Source: Leptoclinus maculatus | Taxonomy: Eukaryota > Chordata > Actinopteri > Perciformes > Stichaeidae | Assembly: GCA_032191485.1 (NCBI GenBank) | Contig: JAVDOI010000138.1 | Span: 1-64,000 of the forward strand | Direction of reading: 5' to 3' | Length of the DNA stretch: 64,000 nucleotides | Part shown: positions 41,609-52,900 of the stretch, piece after piece | Position numbering within the stretch: the stretch's first letter is position 1 | Layout: each line of letters begins with the position of its first letter | Notes under the pieces: generated by a model | Seen by the model: only the letters and a program-made list of their open reading frames with translations | The model's database searches: none | What the model was told of the DNA's origin: nothing | Position numbers and translations under genes: made by a program

Positions 41609-41689
41609 CGGGACCGACTCGGACCCGATCAGAACCGGGTAGACAGGAAGCTGGAGTGTCTTCAGCTGCAGTTCGTCTAACAGCCACTA

Positions 41690-41995
41690 GAGGCTGCTGT
41701 GAACTCTGACTGTGTGGAAGTGAAGGGGAAAGTTCAGCACATCACAGAGGACCCTGAACGCACCACGGCACTCCACTTTGTCTCCTCTCTGGTGAGTTTT
41801 AGGGCTCCGATCCTCGCTCTCCTCTGTCAGGTGTCTCTGAGGTGAGGGGGTGAACGGGGAGCTCTGATTGGCTGAGAGAGTCTGAGGTTTCCAGGTGTTG
41901 AACAGATGTTGAGTGGACAGAGAGAGGACCAGCTGTTAGACTGTAGGAGTAAAACACACCGAGTTTAGATGATGGGACAACTACCTGTTCATCAA
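41690..41995. other. sdhaf1 upstream sequence
   Basis: Moderately G/C-rich unique sequence between the gene and the satellite. No TATA box or second ORF is supported. Confidence 0.4.
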
Positions 41996-44115
41996 TACGT
42001 CAACACCTGAACACGTCAATACATCTATCCATCAACACGTCAATACATCTATCCATCAACACGTCAACACGTCAATACATCTATCCATCAACACGTCAAC
42101 ACCTCAATACATCTATCCATCAACACGTCAACACGTCAATACATCTATCCATCAACACGTCAACACGTCAATACATCTATCCATCAACACGTCAACACGT
42201 CAATACATCTATCCATCAACACGTCAACACGTCAATACATCTATCCATCAACACGTCAACACCTCAACACGTTAATACATCTATACATTAATACATCAAC
42301 ACGTCAACACATCAATACATCTATCCATCAACACGTCAACACGTCAATACATCTATCCATCAACACGTCAACACCTCAACACGTCAATACATCTACCCAT
42401 CAACACGTCAACACATTAATACATCTATACATTAATACATCAACACGTCAACACATCAACACGTCAACACGTCAATACATCTATCCATCAACACGTCAAC
42501 ACCTCAACACGTCAATACATCTATCCATCAACACGTCAACACATCAATACATCTATCCATCAACACGTCAACACATCAATACATCTATCCATCAACACGT
42601 CAACACGTCAACACGTCAATACATCTATCCATCAACACGTCAACACCTCAACACGTCAATACATCTATCCATCAACACGTCAACACGTCAACACGTCAAC
42701 ACCTCAACACGTCAATACATCTATCCATCAACACGTCAATACATCTATCCATCAACACGTCAACACGTCAATACATCTATCCATCAACACGTCAACACCT
42801 CAACACGTCAATACATCTATCCAACACGTCAACACGTCAACACGTCAATACATCTATCCATCAACACGTCAATACATCTATCCATCAACACCTCAACACG
42901 TCAATACATCTATCCATCAACACGTCAACACCTCAACACGTCAATACATCTATCCAACACGTCAACACCTCAACACGTCAATACATCTATCCATCAACAC
43001 GTCAATACATCTATCCATCAACACCTCAACACGTCAATACATCTATCCATCAACACGTCAACACCTCAACACGTCAATACATCTATCCAACACGTCAACA
43101 CGTCAACACGTCAATACATCTATCCATCAACACGTCAATACATCTATCCATCAACACGTCAACACCTCAACACGTCAATACATCTATCCATCAACACGTC
43201 AACACCTCAACACCTCAATACATCTATCCATCAACACGTCAACACGTCAATACATCTATCCATCAACACGTCAATACATCTATCCATCAACACGTCAACA
43301 CCTCAACACGTCAATACATCTATCCATCAACACGTCAACACCTCAATACATCTATCCATCAACACATCAATACATCTATCCATCAACACGTCAACACATC
43401 AATACATCTATCCATCAACACATCAATACATCTATCCATCAACACCTCAACACATCAATACATCTATCCATCAACACGTCAACACGTCAATACATCTATC
43501 CATCAACACGTCAATACATCTATCCATCAACACATCAATACATCTATCCATCAACACATCAATACATCTATCCATCAACACCTCAACACATCAATACATC
43601 TATCCATCAACACATCAACACATCAATACATCTATCCATCAACACGTCAACACGTCAATACATCTATCCATCAACACGTCAATACATCTATCCATCAACA
43701 CATCAATACATCTATCCATCAACACATCAATACATCTATCCATCAACACCTCAACACATCAATACATCTATCCATCAACACATCAATACATCTATCCATC
43801 AACACGTCAACACGTCAACACATCAATACATCTATCCATCAACATGTCAACACATCTATACATTAATACATCAACACATCAATCCATCAACACGTCAACA
43901 CGTCAATACATCTATCCATCAACACATCAATACATCTATCCATCAACACGTCAATACATCTATCCATCAACACATCAATACATCTATCCATCAACACGTC
44001 AATACATCTATCCATCAACACATCAACACATCTATCCATCAATACATCTATCCATCAACACGTCAACACATTAATACATCTATACATTAATACATCAACA
44101 CGTCAATACGTCTAT
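41995..44115. repeat. 32-nt satellite built of four octamers
   Basis: About 2.1 kb. The commonest unit is CAACACGT-CAACACGT-CAATACAT-CTATCCAT, i.e. four related 8-base words, with units gaining or losing octamers (24, 32, 40 bases). The right third is enriched in CAACACAT instead of CAACACGT, which removes the CpG. Rare CATTAATACAT variants recur at about 42285, 42415, 43865 and 44080. Confidence 0.97.
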
Positions 44116-44124
44116 TATCAGAAT

Positions 44125-44189
44125 GTGGTAATTGTGGGACAAAAATACAGGTGGAATACTAGAGTATGTATTAGTACTACAGCAGTAAA

Positions 44190-44221
<32 letters not shown>

Positions 44222-44370
44222 AAATAGTAGATATGGTAGTAGTTGTGGGACAAAAATACAGGTAGAACACTAGCTAATGTAAGAGTACTACAGCAGTAAA
44301 AGTAGTAGTAGTACTAGTAGTAGTTGTAAGACAAACATACAGGTGGAATACTAGCTTATGTATTTGTACT
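44125..44370. repeat. three tandem copies of an ACAAAAATACAGGTGGAATACTAG unit with AGT microsatellites
   Basis: TGTGGGACAAAAATACAGGT followed by TACTACAGCAGTAAAAG and an AGT run occurs near 44130, 44245 and 44325. Each copy carries its own trinucleotide tract. Confidence 0.8.
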
Positions 44371-44599
44371 ACAGTAGTTAAAGTAATATAAACAACAGTA
44401 TTAGTATGAGCTAGTATTAGCTGCTAATAAACTGACCACTATGTGTTTTAAATGAAGATAAGAACGAACAGAAACTGTTAGCTTGCTGCTAACGTTTCAA
44501 TTAAACAACACAAACACATCATTCATGTTAACGTTAGTTCAACTGGAGATAAACCAGTAACACTAAACCAGTAACACAACTAAACCAGTTAGCTTAACT

Positions 44600-44840
44600 T
44601 ACCTGTTCAAACTGTGGTTTCAGACATGATTTACTGCTTCAACCCGATTCCGCTGGTTAAATATATTATAGTTAATCAACAGAAATATAACCAGTACTTC
44701 ATTATTAGCTGTGCTAGCTGTGCTAGCTGATGCTAACCGTCTCTGTGTGACCTTACTACGAGTTACAACATCACTGTGAAGCCAGAAGACTACAAAAGAC
44801 TACAACTTCCGGTGAACGATTTCACAATAAAAAAATTATT
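44600..44840 (-). promoter_or_regulatory. candidate minus-strand promoter (possibly sdhaf1)
   Basis: A strong ETS core (ACCGGAAGTTG on minus, about 44806-44816) lies beside TAGTCTTTTGTAGTCTTCTGGC. Repeated GCTAGC/GTTAGC words follow, as at the ppp2cb promoter. There is no gene immediately downstream except sdhaf1, 3.2 kb away across the satellite. Confidence 0.4.
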
Positions 44841-45119
44841 TCGAAACACGGAATATTACGACTATTTTATTTGTTATTATTAGAAAAATTCAACACATTA
44901 AAACGTCTAGTAGGAACATTGATTTCACATTCCTTAAAATAATGTAAACTGATGATTTAAATGAATAAATACTACAAATCAAAAACATTCCGTCTTGGTA
45001 GAAACACCAGAAATTGTGATGACACATTTTTATGTGCATTAGCTGGTGTGTATCAGATAAATATTGGTAGAGAAGAAGAATAAAGCTTTAATTAATTTAT
45101 AAACAAAGTTGATTATCGA

Positions 45120-45265
45120 TTATGATTTTTTTATTCTGAAAAAAACCGAACCGGAAGACAATTTCTATTTCCGGTTTGGCTTAAAGGTGTCAAATGTCAA
45201 AACAGAGCCGCAGCAGTCAGCTCGGAACCACTGAACGTTAACACGTTCATCACAGAAAGGTTCGT
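45120..45265 (+). promoter_or_regulatory. nudt18 promoter and non-coding first exon
   Basis: Paired ETS-type sites occur (CCGGAAG at about 45152 and TTTCCGG at about 45169). They are followed by a G/C-rich leader and CAGAAAG/gttcgt at about 45258, a plausible 5' splice site. The coding exon starts at 46048 after a CTGCAG acceptor (46040-46045). Confidence 0.55.
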
Positions 45266-45299
45266 GCTTTTATTTCTGAACATGTTTCTGAGTGTTTTC

Positions 45300-46035
45300 A
45301 TAAAACCCGTTTCCGGTTTGGAAGTTTGATAAAATCGCCTCATCTGACGACATGAAGCTAACGTTAGCTTACTGAAGCTAATTAGTTTAGCTTATAAAGC
45401 CATTCATTAATCTGCATGTTGGGCTTCTGATTAACAACAATAATCAATTAATTCAGTATTAATTTATTGACAAGTAGGTTTGAAAAATATCTTTTTAAAG
45501 CACTTTGTTTATATCAAATAATCATTTATTTAAAATATAATGTTTTTTATTTGTATTAGCACTGTTAAATGTAAGAATACTGACAGTTCACTGAGAATAA
45601 ACAGAAGTAATAACTAATATTATAATATGTAATATGTGTCTACTTAATATATGGAGTTATTGCATCAGTTTGATGAAGTACTAATATATAATATTAATAC
45701 TTATAATAATAATATTGTATTGCACCTTTCATAGTTAGAAAGCAGCTCAAAGTGATTTATATCAAATTGTAAACATTTAATAAAATATTATATAGGGAAT
45801 TATTGGAATAAAATTAAATATAAATTTAATTTTGGTAAAGTATAGAGACGACGTAAAAATAAGATTAAAGAGAGTTGTGCTTATGTTGTATAATTAGTTT
45901 TATTTTATTGCCTGTGTTTGAGTTTTCTATTCTAATTTGAAATATTTTTGGTTCCATATTTAGAATAAGTTTTTACTTTAGTGTAATAAAACACTTTAAG
46001 ATGTTACATTACGTCATTGAGTAAAGTGTGTTTGT
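45300..46035. other. nudt18 5' UTR intron
   Basis: Very A/T-rich. No exon or repeat is supported. Confidence 0.5.
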
Positions 46036-46047
46036 GTACCTGCAGAC

Positions 46048-46265
46048 ATGGAGGTGAGGGAGCAGGTGGAGGAGCAGGTGGAGCGGCTGCTGGGCGGTCA
46101 GGGCTCAGAGGTGACGGGGTGTGACGTGGGTCTGGAGCAGAGAGACAGCAAACCAGCGTCTCTGAGGAAGAACGTCACCTACATCGTCTGTGCCGTCATC
46201 TTCAACGAGAAGGTGACGTCACCATTAAGTCCATCGCTTCATCAGTCAGCTGATGTTGGGTCTAT

Positions 46266-46298
<33 letters not shown>

Positions 46299-49200
46299 GT
46301 CCCTCAGGAGGAGGTGCTGATGGTGCAGGAGGCGAAGCAGGACTGTTACAAACAGTGGTACCTGCCTGCTGGGAGGGTGGAGGTGGGGGAGAGTCTGGAG
46401 GAGGGTCTGAGGAGAGAGGTGAGACACACACACACACACACATATACACACAGACACAATCACACACATATACATATATATATACACATATATATACACA
46501 CACACACACAGACACATGTCCCTGGTACCTGGGTTAACGCTCTTGTTTTTGTCTGCAGGTGAAGGAGGAGGCGGGGTTTGACTGTGAGCCAATCACCTTG
46601 CTGCTGATCCAGGAGCAGGGACCACAGTGGATCCGCTTCATCTTCCTCGCTACAGTCACAGGTAAGTTCATCACCAAATCTACATTTTACAGATGACATG
46701 TGAACACATCATGATAACGTTATAATGTACCTTCAGCCAGTACTCATGTTCACTGAGCAGAGCCTGAAGGCATCATAATGTACCTGAAGTGAACCTCCAT
46801 TGGTTAGCCGTTAGCGGTGCTGCTAACGTTACTAGCTCTCCTCTGATTGGTTGTTTACAATGAAACATGATCAGAGATCAGAGACTAGAAACACATGTTC
46901 TACTGAGTCAGTACAACTTTATTTACACTGTGATGGTTAACGTTAAACTTTATTTACACTGATGGTTAACGTTAAACTTTATTTACACTGATGGTTAACG
47001 TTAAACTTTATTTACACTGATGGTTAACGTTAAACTTTATTTACACTGTGATGGTTAACGTTAAACTTTATTTACACTGTGATGGTTAACGTTAAACTTT
47101 ATTTACACTGATGGTTAACGTTAAACTTTATTTACACTGTGATGGTTAACGTTAAACTTTATTTACACTGTGATGGTTAACGTTAAACTTTATTTACACT
47201 CTGATGGTTAACGTTAAACTTTATTTACACTGATGGTTAACGTTAAACTTTATTTACACTGATGGTTAACGTTAAACTTTATTTACACTGTGATGGTTAA
47301 CGTTAAACTTTATTTACACTGATGGTTAACGTTAAACTTTATTTACACTGTGATGGTTAACGTTAAACTTTATTTACACTGATGGTTAACGTTAAACTTT
47401 ATTTACACTCTGATGGTTAACGTTAAACTTTATTTACACTGTGATGGTTAACGTTAAACTTTATTTACACTGATGGTTAACGTTAAACTTTATTTACACT
47501 GTGATGTTAACGTTAAACTTTATTTACACTGTGATGGTTAACGTTAAACTTTATTTACACTGATGGTTAACGTTAAACTTTATTTACACTGTGATGGTTA
47601 ACGTTAAACTTTATTTACACTGATGGTTAACGTTAAACTTTATTTACACTGTGATGGTTAACGTTAAACTTTATTTACACTGTGATGGTTAACGTTAAAC
47701 TTTATTTACACTCTGATGGTTAACGTTAAACTTTATTTACACTCTGATGGTTAACGTTAAACTTTATTTACACTCTGATGGTTAACGTTAAACTTTATTT
47801 ACACTGATGGTTAACGTTAAACTTTATTTACACTCTGATGGTTAACGTTAAACTTTATTTACACTGTGATGGTTAACGTTAAACTTTATTTACACTGTGA
47901 TGGTTAACGTTAAACTTTATTTACACTGTGATGGTTAACGTTAAACTTTATTTACACTGTGATGTTAACGTTAAACTTTATTTACACTCTGATGGTTAAC
48001 GTTAAACTTTATTTACACTCTGATGGTTAACGTTAAAACTTTATTTACACTGTGATGGTTAACGTTAAAACTTTATTTACACTGTGATGGTTAACGTTAA
48101 AACTTTATTTACACTGTGATGGTTAACGTTAAACTTTATTTACACTCTGATGGTTAACAGTAAACTGTGGGGGGGGGGTCAGTACTGATCGACTAAACAT
48201 TAATACATAAATATATAAATATAAGTTGGATTAGTTTCATACATCACATCATGTTGTGTAGTTTATTGTGAGTTTGTGATGCAGCTGCAGGTGTTTTTTG
48301 ACACCTTTTCACGACTTTAATGAAGTAAAACATCGTCTCTGTTTCAGGAGGGAGTCTGAAGGGTCTGTCGGCTGCAGATAAAGAGTCTCTTCAGGCCTCC
48401 TGGTGGGACAGACAGTCTGTCCTCCCTCTGAGAGGACGGGACATCCTGCGTCTCATCGACTGTGGACTCAAGTACGACATTAAAGCTCTCTGAGTCTTTA
48501 TGCTATGCTAGGCTAAAGATGTCAGGAGACAGTCACGCACTCAGTGTGTCTCTGTCCTTTTCCTACAAAAACACAAACTTTAATGTCCCGTGAAAAAGAT
48601 ATAGAATCTATTTAATTATAATATAATTTAATAAAGTTCCATCTTATCTTATTACAGCGTACAAAGCCTTTTTATATCTGTCTGCTTGTGATGCGTTCAG
48701 GTACCGTCAGGATCCCTGGCATCCCGTCACGTTGCCCGTAGACCTGAGCTGCCGTCACGTGGTCCAGAGACTGGTCCTGGTCTTCACCGGCGCTGAGGAG
48801 CAGATCTGGATCCTCCTCGTCAAAGGTAGCAGATTTTTATTAGAGCTGTATTTTATATTCCACACTATTCTGTAAATGTGTATATGGACTTTATATATGT
48901 ATGTATATATATATTTAAACATAATAGTAATAGTATTAACCCCCCCCCCCCCCCCCCCCTCTGTCCTGCAGCCCCGGTGCTCCACCTCCCCACGGCGGCG
49001 GCGGTGAAGACCCACGCGGTGACGTGGGCGGCCAACATGGTGGTGCAGGACGCCATGCCGTCGGCGTACCACGACCACGACGTCAACACGCTGGGCGCCT
49101 TCAGCCTGCAGCACAACGGGCGGCAGCACGGGAAGACGGACGGCGTGTGCTTCAACACGTTGGTGAAGCTGGTGCCCGACCACGTCAGACGCAACGAGGA

Positions 49201-49354
49201 CGGAGAGAAGGTGGAGTGGACGGGGACGGGGACGCCTCCACCGGTGGAAAACCCTCGATACGTCTGGCACCAAGTCCGGAAACAAACTCTGAGAGAGAAG
49301 CTGCTGGAGAAGACCAAAAACACCTCCATCTTACCCGTCCACAGCCTGTACTGA
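46048..49354 (+). CDS. nudt18: Nudix hydrolase 18 (MTH3-like), complete, 6 exons
   Basis: NUDT18 hydrolyses oxidised nucleoside diphosphates such as 8-oxo-dGDP and 8-oxo-GDP to monophosphates, keeping them from being re-phosphorylated and incorporated. Exons: 46048-46212, 46308-46418, 46559-46661, 48348-48471, 48701-48825 and 48972-49354. All have GT-AG sites, phases agree, and the total is 1011 nt (336 aa; human 323). Family matches: RKNVTYIVCAVIFNE, the Nudix box GRVEVGESLEEGLRRE-VKEEAGF (about 77-98, consensus GX5EX7REUXEEXGU satisfied), QWIRFIFLATVTGG, RGRDILRLID, YRQDPWHPVTLP and the downstream helical region GKTDGVCFNTLVKLV. The start follows a CTGCAG acceptor and matches the family's short N-terminus. 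Intron 3 is 1.69 kb and mostly a family B repeat plus a 30-nt minisatellite. Intron 5 has a 20-C run close to the acceptor of exon 6. It converges with the minus-strand gene ending at 49991. Confidence 0.95.
46268..46297. repeat. TG microsatellite beside nudt18 exon 2
   Basis: A TG run of about 15 units lies ten bases from the exon 2 acceptor region. A CA/TA-rich tract also follows exon 2 (46424-46515). Confidence 0.9.
46672..46915 (-). repeat. interspersed repeat family B, copy 2
   Basis: Reverse-complement relative of 9400-9705: shared CAGATGACATGTGAACACATCATGATA, CTCATGTTCACTGAGCAGAGCCTGAAGG and GTACCTGAAGTGA. It immediately precedes the nudt18 minisatellite. Confidence 0.75.
46917..48165. 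repeat. 29/31-nt minisatellite in nudt18 intron 3
   Basis: About 41 units of CTTTATTTACAC-TGTGATGGTTAACGTTAAA. A two-base indel (TG present or absent, or CTCTGATGG) makes 29- and 31-base forms. Each unit contains GTTAACGTTAAA. The array ends in a short G homopolymer. Confidence 0.97.
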
Positions 49355-49399
49355 CCACACAAGAGGACTCTTATTGTGAAAGGAACATGCTAACCGGTG

Positions 49400-49575
49400 T
49401 CTTTAAAGGGACAGAAGTGTGGTTATACTCAGCCTACAGTAGAGGGAGTATGGAGAAACAGACAGGAACACCAGACTCCATTCATAAAAACAGTGATTTT
49501 AACACTCAGAACACAGGAGCTGCCTCCATCTGTTAGTTAGTGTTATTGTGTGACTTTAGTGTTTTAAAGGTTTAT
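49400..49575 (+). repeat. relative of the palindromic repeat at 3887-4080 (nudt18 3' UTR)
   Basis: It shares CCAGACTCCATTCATAAAA, CAGTGATTTTAA, CACAGGAGCTGC, CTGTTA and GACTTTAGTGTTTTAAAG with 3800-3995, in one orientation only. It lies within the presumed 3' UTR of nudt18. Confidence 0.75.
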
Positions 49576-49697
49576 TCAGATTCACCAAAGTATATCTTTA
49601 TTTAATGCCAAACAAACAAAAACTGAAAAGAGTTTATAATGATTAGTTCATGTTTACATTGTCTGAATGTCCTCAAAGACGTTCACTGTGTTGAACT

Positions 49698-49703
49698 ATT
49701 AAA
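49698..49703 (+). terminator. candidate nudt18 poly(A) signal (ATTAAA)
   Basis: ATTAAA lies 344 bases after the stop codon. No AATAAA was found between the stop and the opposing gene. Confidence 0.35.
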
Positions 49704-49943
49704 TGAACGAAAACATTTATGATTCTCACGTTTGTTTTCTTTTTTTGTGTCTAGTTGAACATTTGTTAAGAATGTTTTGTGGCATTAAGGGGTTTGAATT
49801 CATGACCTCAGTGTTTATAATATCCATCTCTACGGTCCGAAGTTTGCCATAAATATTATTTATACCCTTAGTTTCATAATTCCTGCAAACAAAAGACTAA
49901 ATTCTACATAGTTAGATACAAAAGAATCAGAGTTGTTATTCCC

Positions 49944-49949
49944 TTTATT
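49944..49949 (-). terminator. poly(A) signal of the minus-strand gene ending at 49991
   Basis: AATAAA on minus lies 42 bases after the TGA at 49993-49991. This supports 50096-49991 being a real terminal exon. Confidence 0.55.
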
Positions 49950-49990
49950 CTTCTCCTGACATCATGACGTCACAGTTCATATGTTGGACC

Positions 49991-52900
49991 TCATGTCTGG
50001 TCCGCTGACTCCACTTGGACCTTCCTGACGTTGTCGTTGAGTTTCTTCAGGTGTTTGGTTCTGTTGTCCAGACGGATCGTCCACTCGTCCCTCAGCCTGG
50101 AGACACACAGGAAGAACACGTTTTATGTCTTTATGTCTTTATTTACAGCCTGCAGAGACGGAAAGAAGAAGGTGAGTCTATTCCTCCTCTTTTGTGGAAC
50201 CAGCTTCCCGTTTCAGTCCGGGGGGCAGACACACTCACCACATTTAAGAGTAGGCTTAAAACTTTCCTTTTTGATAGTGCTTATACTTAGGGCTGGTTCA
50301 GGTCTATAGTTAGGGCTGGTTCAGGTCTATCGTTAGGGCTGGTTCAGGTCTATAGTTAGGGCTGGTTCAGGTTTATACTTAGGGCTGGTTCAGGTCTATA
50401 GTTAGGGCTGGTTCAGGTCTATAGTTAGGGCTGGTTCAGGTTTATACTTAGGGCTGGTTCAGGTCTATAGTTAGGGCTGGTTCAGGTCTATAGTTAGGGC
50501 TGGTTCAGGTTTATACTTAGGGCTGGTTCAGGTCTATAGTTAGGGCTGGTTCAGGTCTATAGTTAGGGCTGGTTCAGGTTTATACTTAGGGCTGGTTCAG
50601 GTTTATACTTAGGGCTGGTTCAGGTCTATAGTTAGGGCTGGTTCAGGTCTATAGTTAGGGCTGGTTCAGGTTTATACTTAGGGCTGGTTCAGGTTTATAC
50701 TTAGGGCTGGTTCAGGTCTATAGTTAGGGCTGGTTCAGGTCTATAGTTAGGGCTGGTTCAGGTTTATAGTTAGGGCTGGTTCAGGTTTATACTTAGGGCT
50801 GGTTCAGGTTTATACTTAGGGCTGGCTCAGGTTTATACTTAGGGCTGGCTCAGGTTTATAGTTAGGGCTGGCTCAGGTTTATAGTTAGGGCTGGTTCAGG
50901 TCTATAGTTAGGGCTGGTTCAGGTTTATAGTTAGGGCTGGTTCAGGTTTATACTTAGGGCTGGTTCAGGTTTATACTTAGGGCTGGTTCAGGTTTATAGT
51001 TAGGGCTGGTTCAGGTCTATACTTAGGGCTGGTTCAGGTTTATACTTAGGGCTGGCTCAGGTTTATAGTTAGGGCTGGTTCAGGTTTATAGTTAGGGCTG
51101 ACTCAGGTTTATAGTTAGGGCTGACTCAGGTTTATAGTTAGGGCTGGCTCAGGTTTATAGTTAGGGCTGGCTCAGGTTTATAGTTAGGGCTGGCTCAGGT
51201 TTATAGTTAGGGCTGACTCAGGTTTATAGTTAGGGCTGGCTCAGGTTTATAGTCAGGGCTGGTTCAGGTTTATAGTCAGGGCTGACTCAGGTTTATAGTC
51301 AGGGCTGGTTCAGGTTTATAGTTAGGGCTGGTTCAGGTTTATAGTTAGGGCTGGCTCAGGTTTATAGTCAGGGCTGACTCAGGTGTATAGTTAGGGTTGG
51401 CTCAGGTTATAGTTAGGGCTGGTTCAGGTTTATACTTAGGGCTGGCTCAGGTTATAGTTAGGGCTGGTTCAGGTCTATAGTTAGGGCTGGTTCAGGTCTA
51501 TACTTAGGGCTGGTTCAGGTTTATACTTAGGGCTGGCTCAGGTTTATACTTAGGGCTGGCTCAGGTTTATAGTTAGGGCTGGCTCAGGTTTATAGTTAGG
51601 GCTGGTTCAGGTCTATAGTTAGGGCTGGTTCAGGTTTATAGTTAGGGCTGGTTCAGGTTTATACTTAGGGCTGGTTCAGGTTTATACTTAGGGCTGGCTC
51701 AGGTTATAGTTAGGGCTGGTTCAGGTCTATAGTTGGGGCTGGTTCAGGTCTATAGTTAGGGCTGGTTCAGGTCTATAGTTGGGGCTGGTTCAGGTCTATA
51801 GTTAGGGCTGTTTAGTTAGTTGGGAAATTTGTAATTTGTGATTTTGGGCTATACAAAAATAAATTGAATTCCTCACAGTGTTTCATTTTCACAGTGTTTC
51901 AACCTCACAGTGTTTCATCCTCACAGTGTTTCATCCTCTCAGTGTTTCATCCTCTCAGTGTTTCATCCTCTCAGTGTTTCATCCTCTCAGTGTTTCATCC
52001 TCTCAGTGTTTCATCCTCACAGTGTTTCATCCTCTCAGTGTTTCATCCTCTCAGTGTTTCATCCTCTCAGTGTTTCATCCTCTCAGTGTTTCATCCTCTC
52101 AGTGTTTCATCCTCAGTGTTTCATCCTCTCAGTGTTTCATCCTCTCAGTGTTTCATCCTCTCAGTGTTTCAACCTCAGTGTTTCATCCTCTCAGTGTTTC
52201 ATCCTCTCAGTGTTTCATCGTGTTTCATCCTCTCAGTGTTTCATCCTCTCAGTGTTTCATCCTCACAGTGTTTCATCCTCACAGTGTTTCATCCTCACAG
52301 TGTTTCATCCTCACAGTGTTTCATCCTCACAGTGTTTCATCCTCTCAGTATTTCATCCTCACAGTGTTTCATCCTCTCAGTGTTTCATCCTCTCAGTGTT
52401 TCATCCTCACAGTGTTTCATCCTCACAGTGTTTCATCCTCACAGTGTTTCATCCTCTCAGTATTTCATCCTCACAGTGTTTCATCCTCTCAGTGTTTCAT
52501 CCTCACAGTGTTTCATCCTCACAGTGTTTCATCCTCACAGTGTTTCATCCTCACAGTGTTTCATCCTCTCAGTATTTCATCCTCACAGTGTTTCATCCTC
52601 TCAGTGTTTCATCCTCACAGTGTTTCATCCTCACAGTATTTCATCCTCTCAGTGTTTCATCCTCTCAGTGTTTCATCCTCACAGTGTTTCATCCTCTCAG
52701 TATTTCATCCTCACAGTGTGTAGAAGCAGCGCTGAGGTCAGATTTAGTGTCTCTAAGCAGATCTGGTATCTTGGTGACAGCTGCAGTGTTATCACTGTCA
52801 CATCATCGTTTCACTTCACTCCTTTATTTATTTCACCATGAATCAAACACACACCAACATCACTGTGTGTGTGTGTGTGTGTTTGTGTATTTGTGTAACC

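Noticed and set aside
41289..41687. 132-codon minus frame overlapping sdhaf1
   Set aside because: Out-of-frame shadow of the clear SDHAF1 coding frame at 41360-41608.
42000..44115. CRISPR-like alternation of repeat and spacer
   Set aside because: The spacers are themselves octamers of the same family, and the context is vertebrate nuclear DNA, so this is a satellite.
48755..49536. Minus- and plus-strand frames over nudt18 exon 6
   Set aside because: Shadows of a G/C-rich coding exon. The nudt18 frame explains the sequence.
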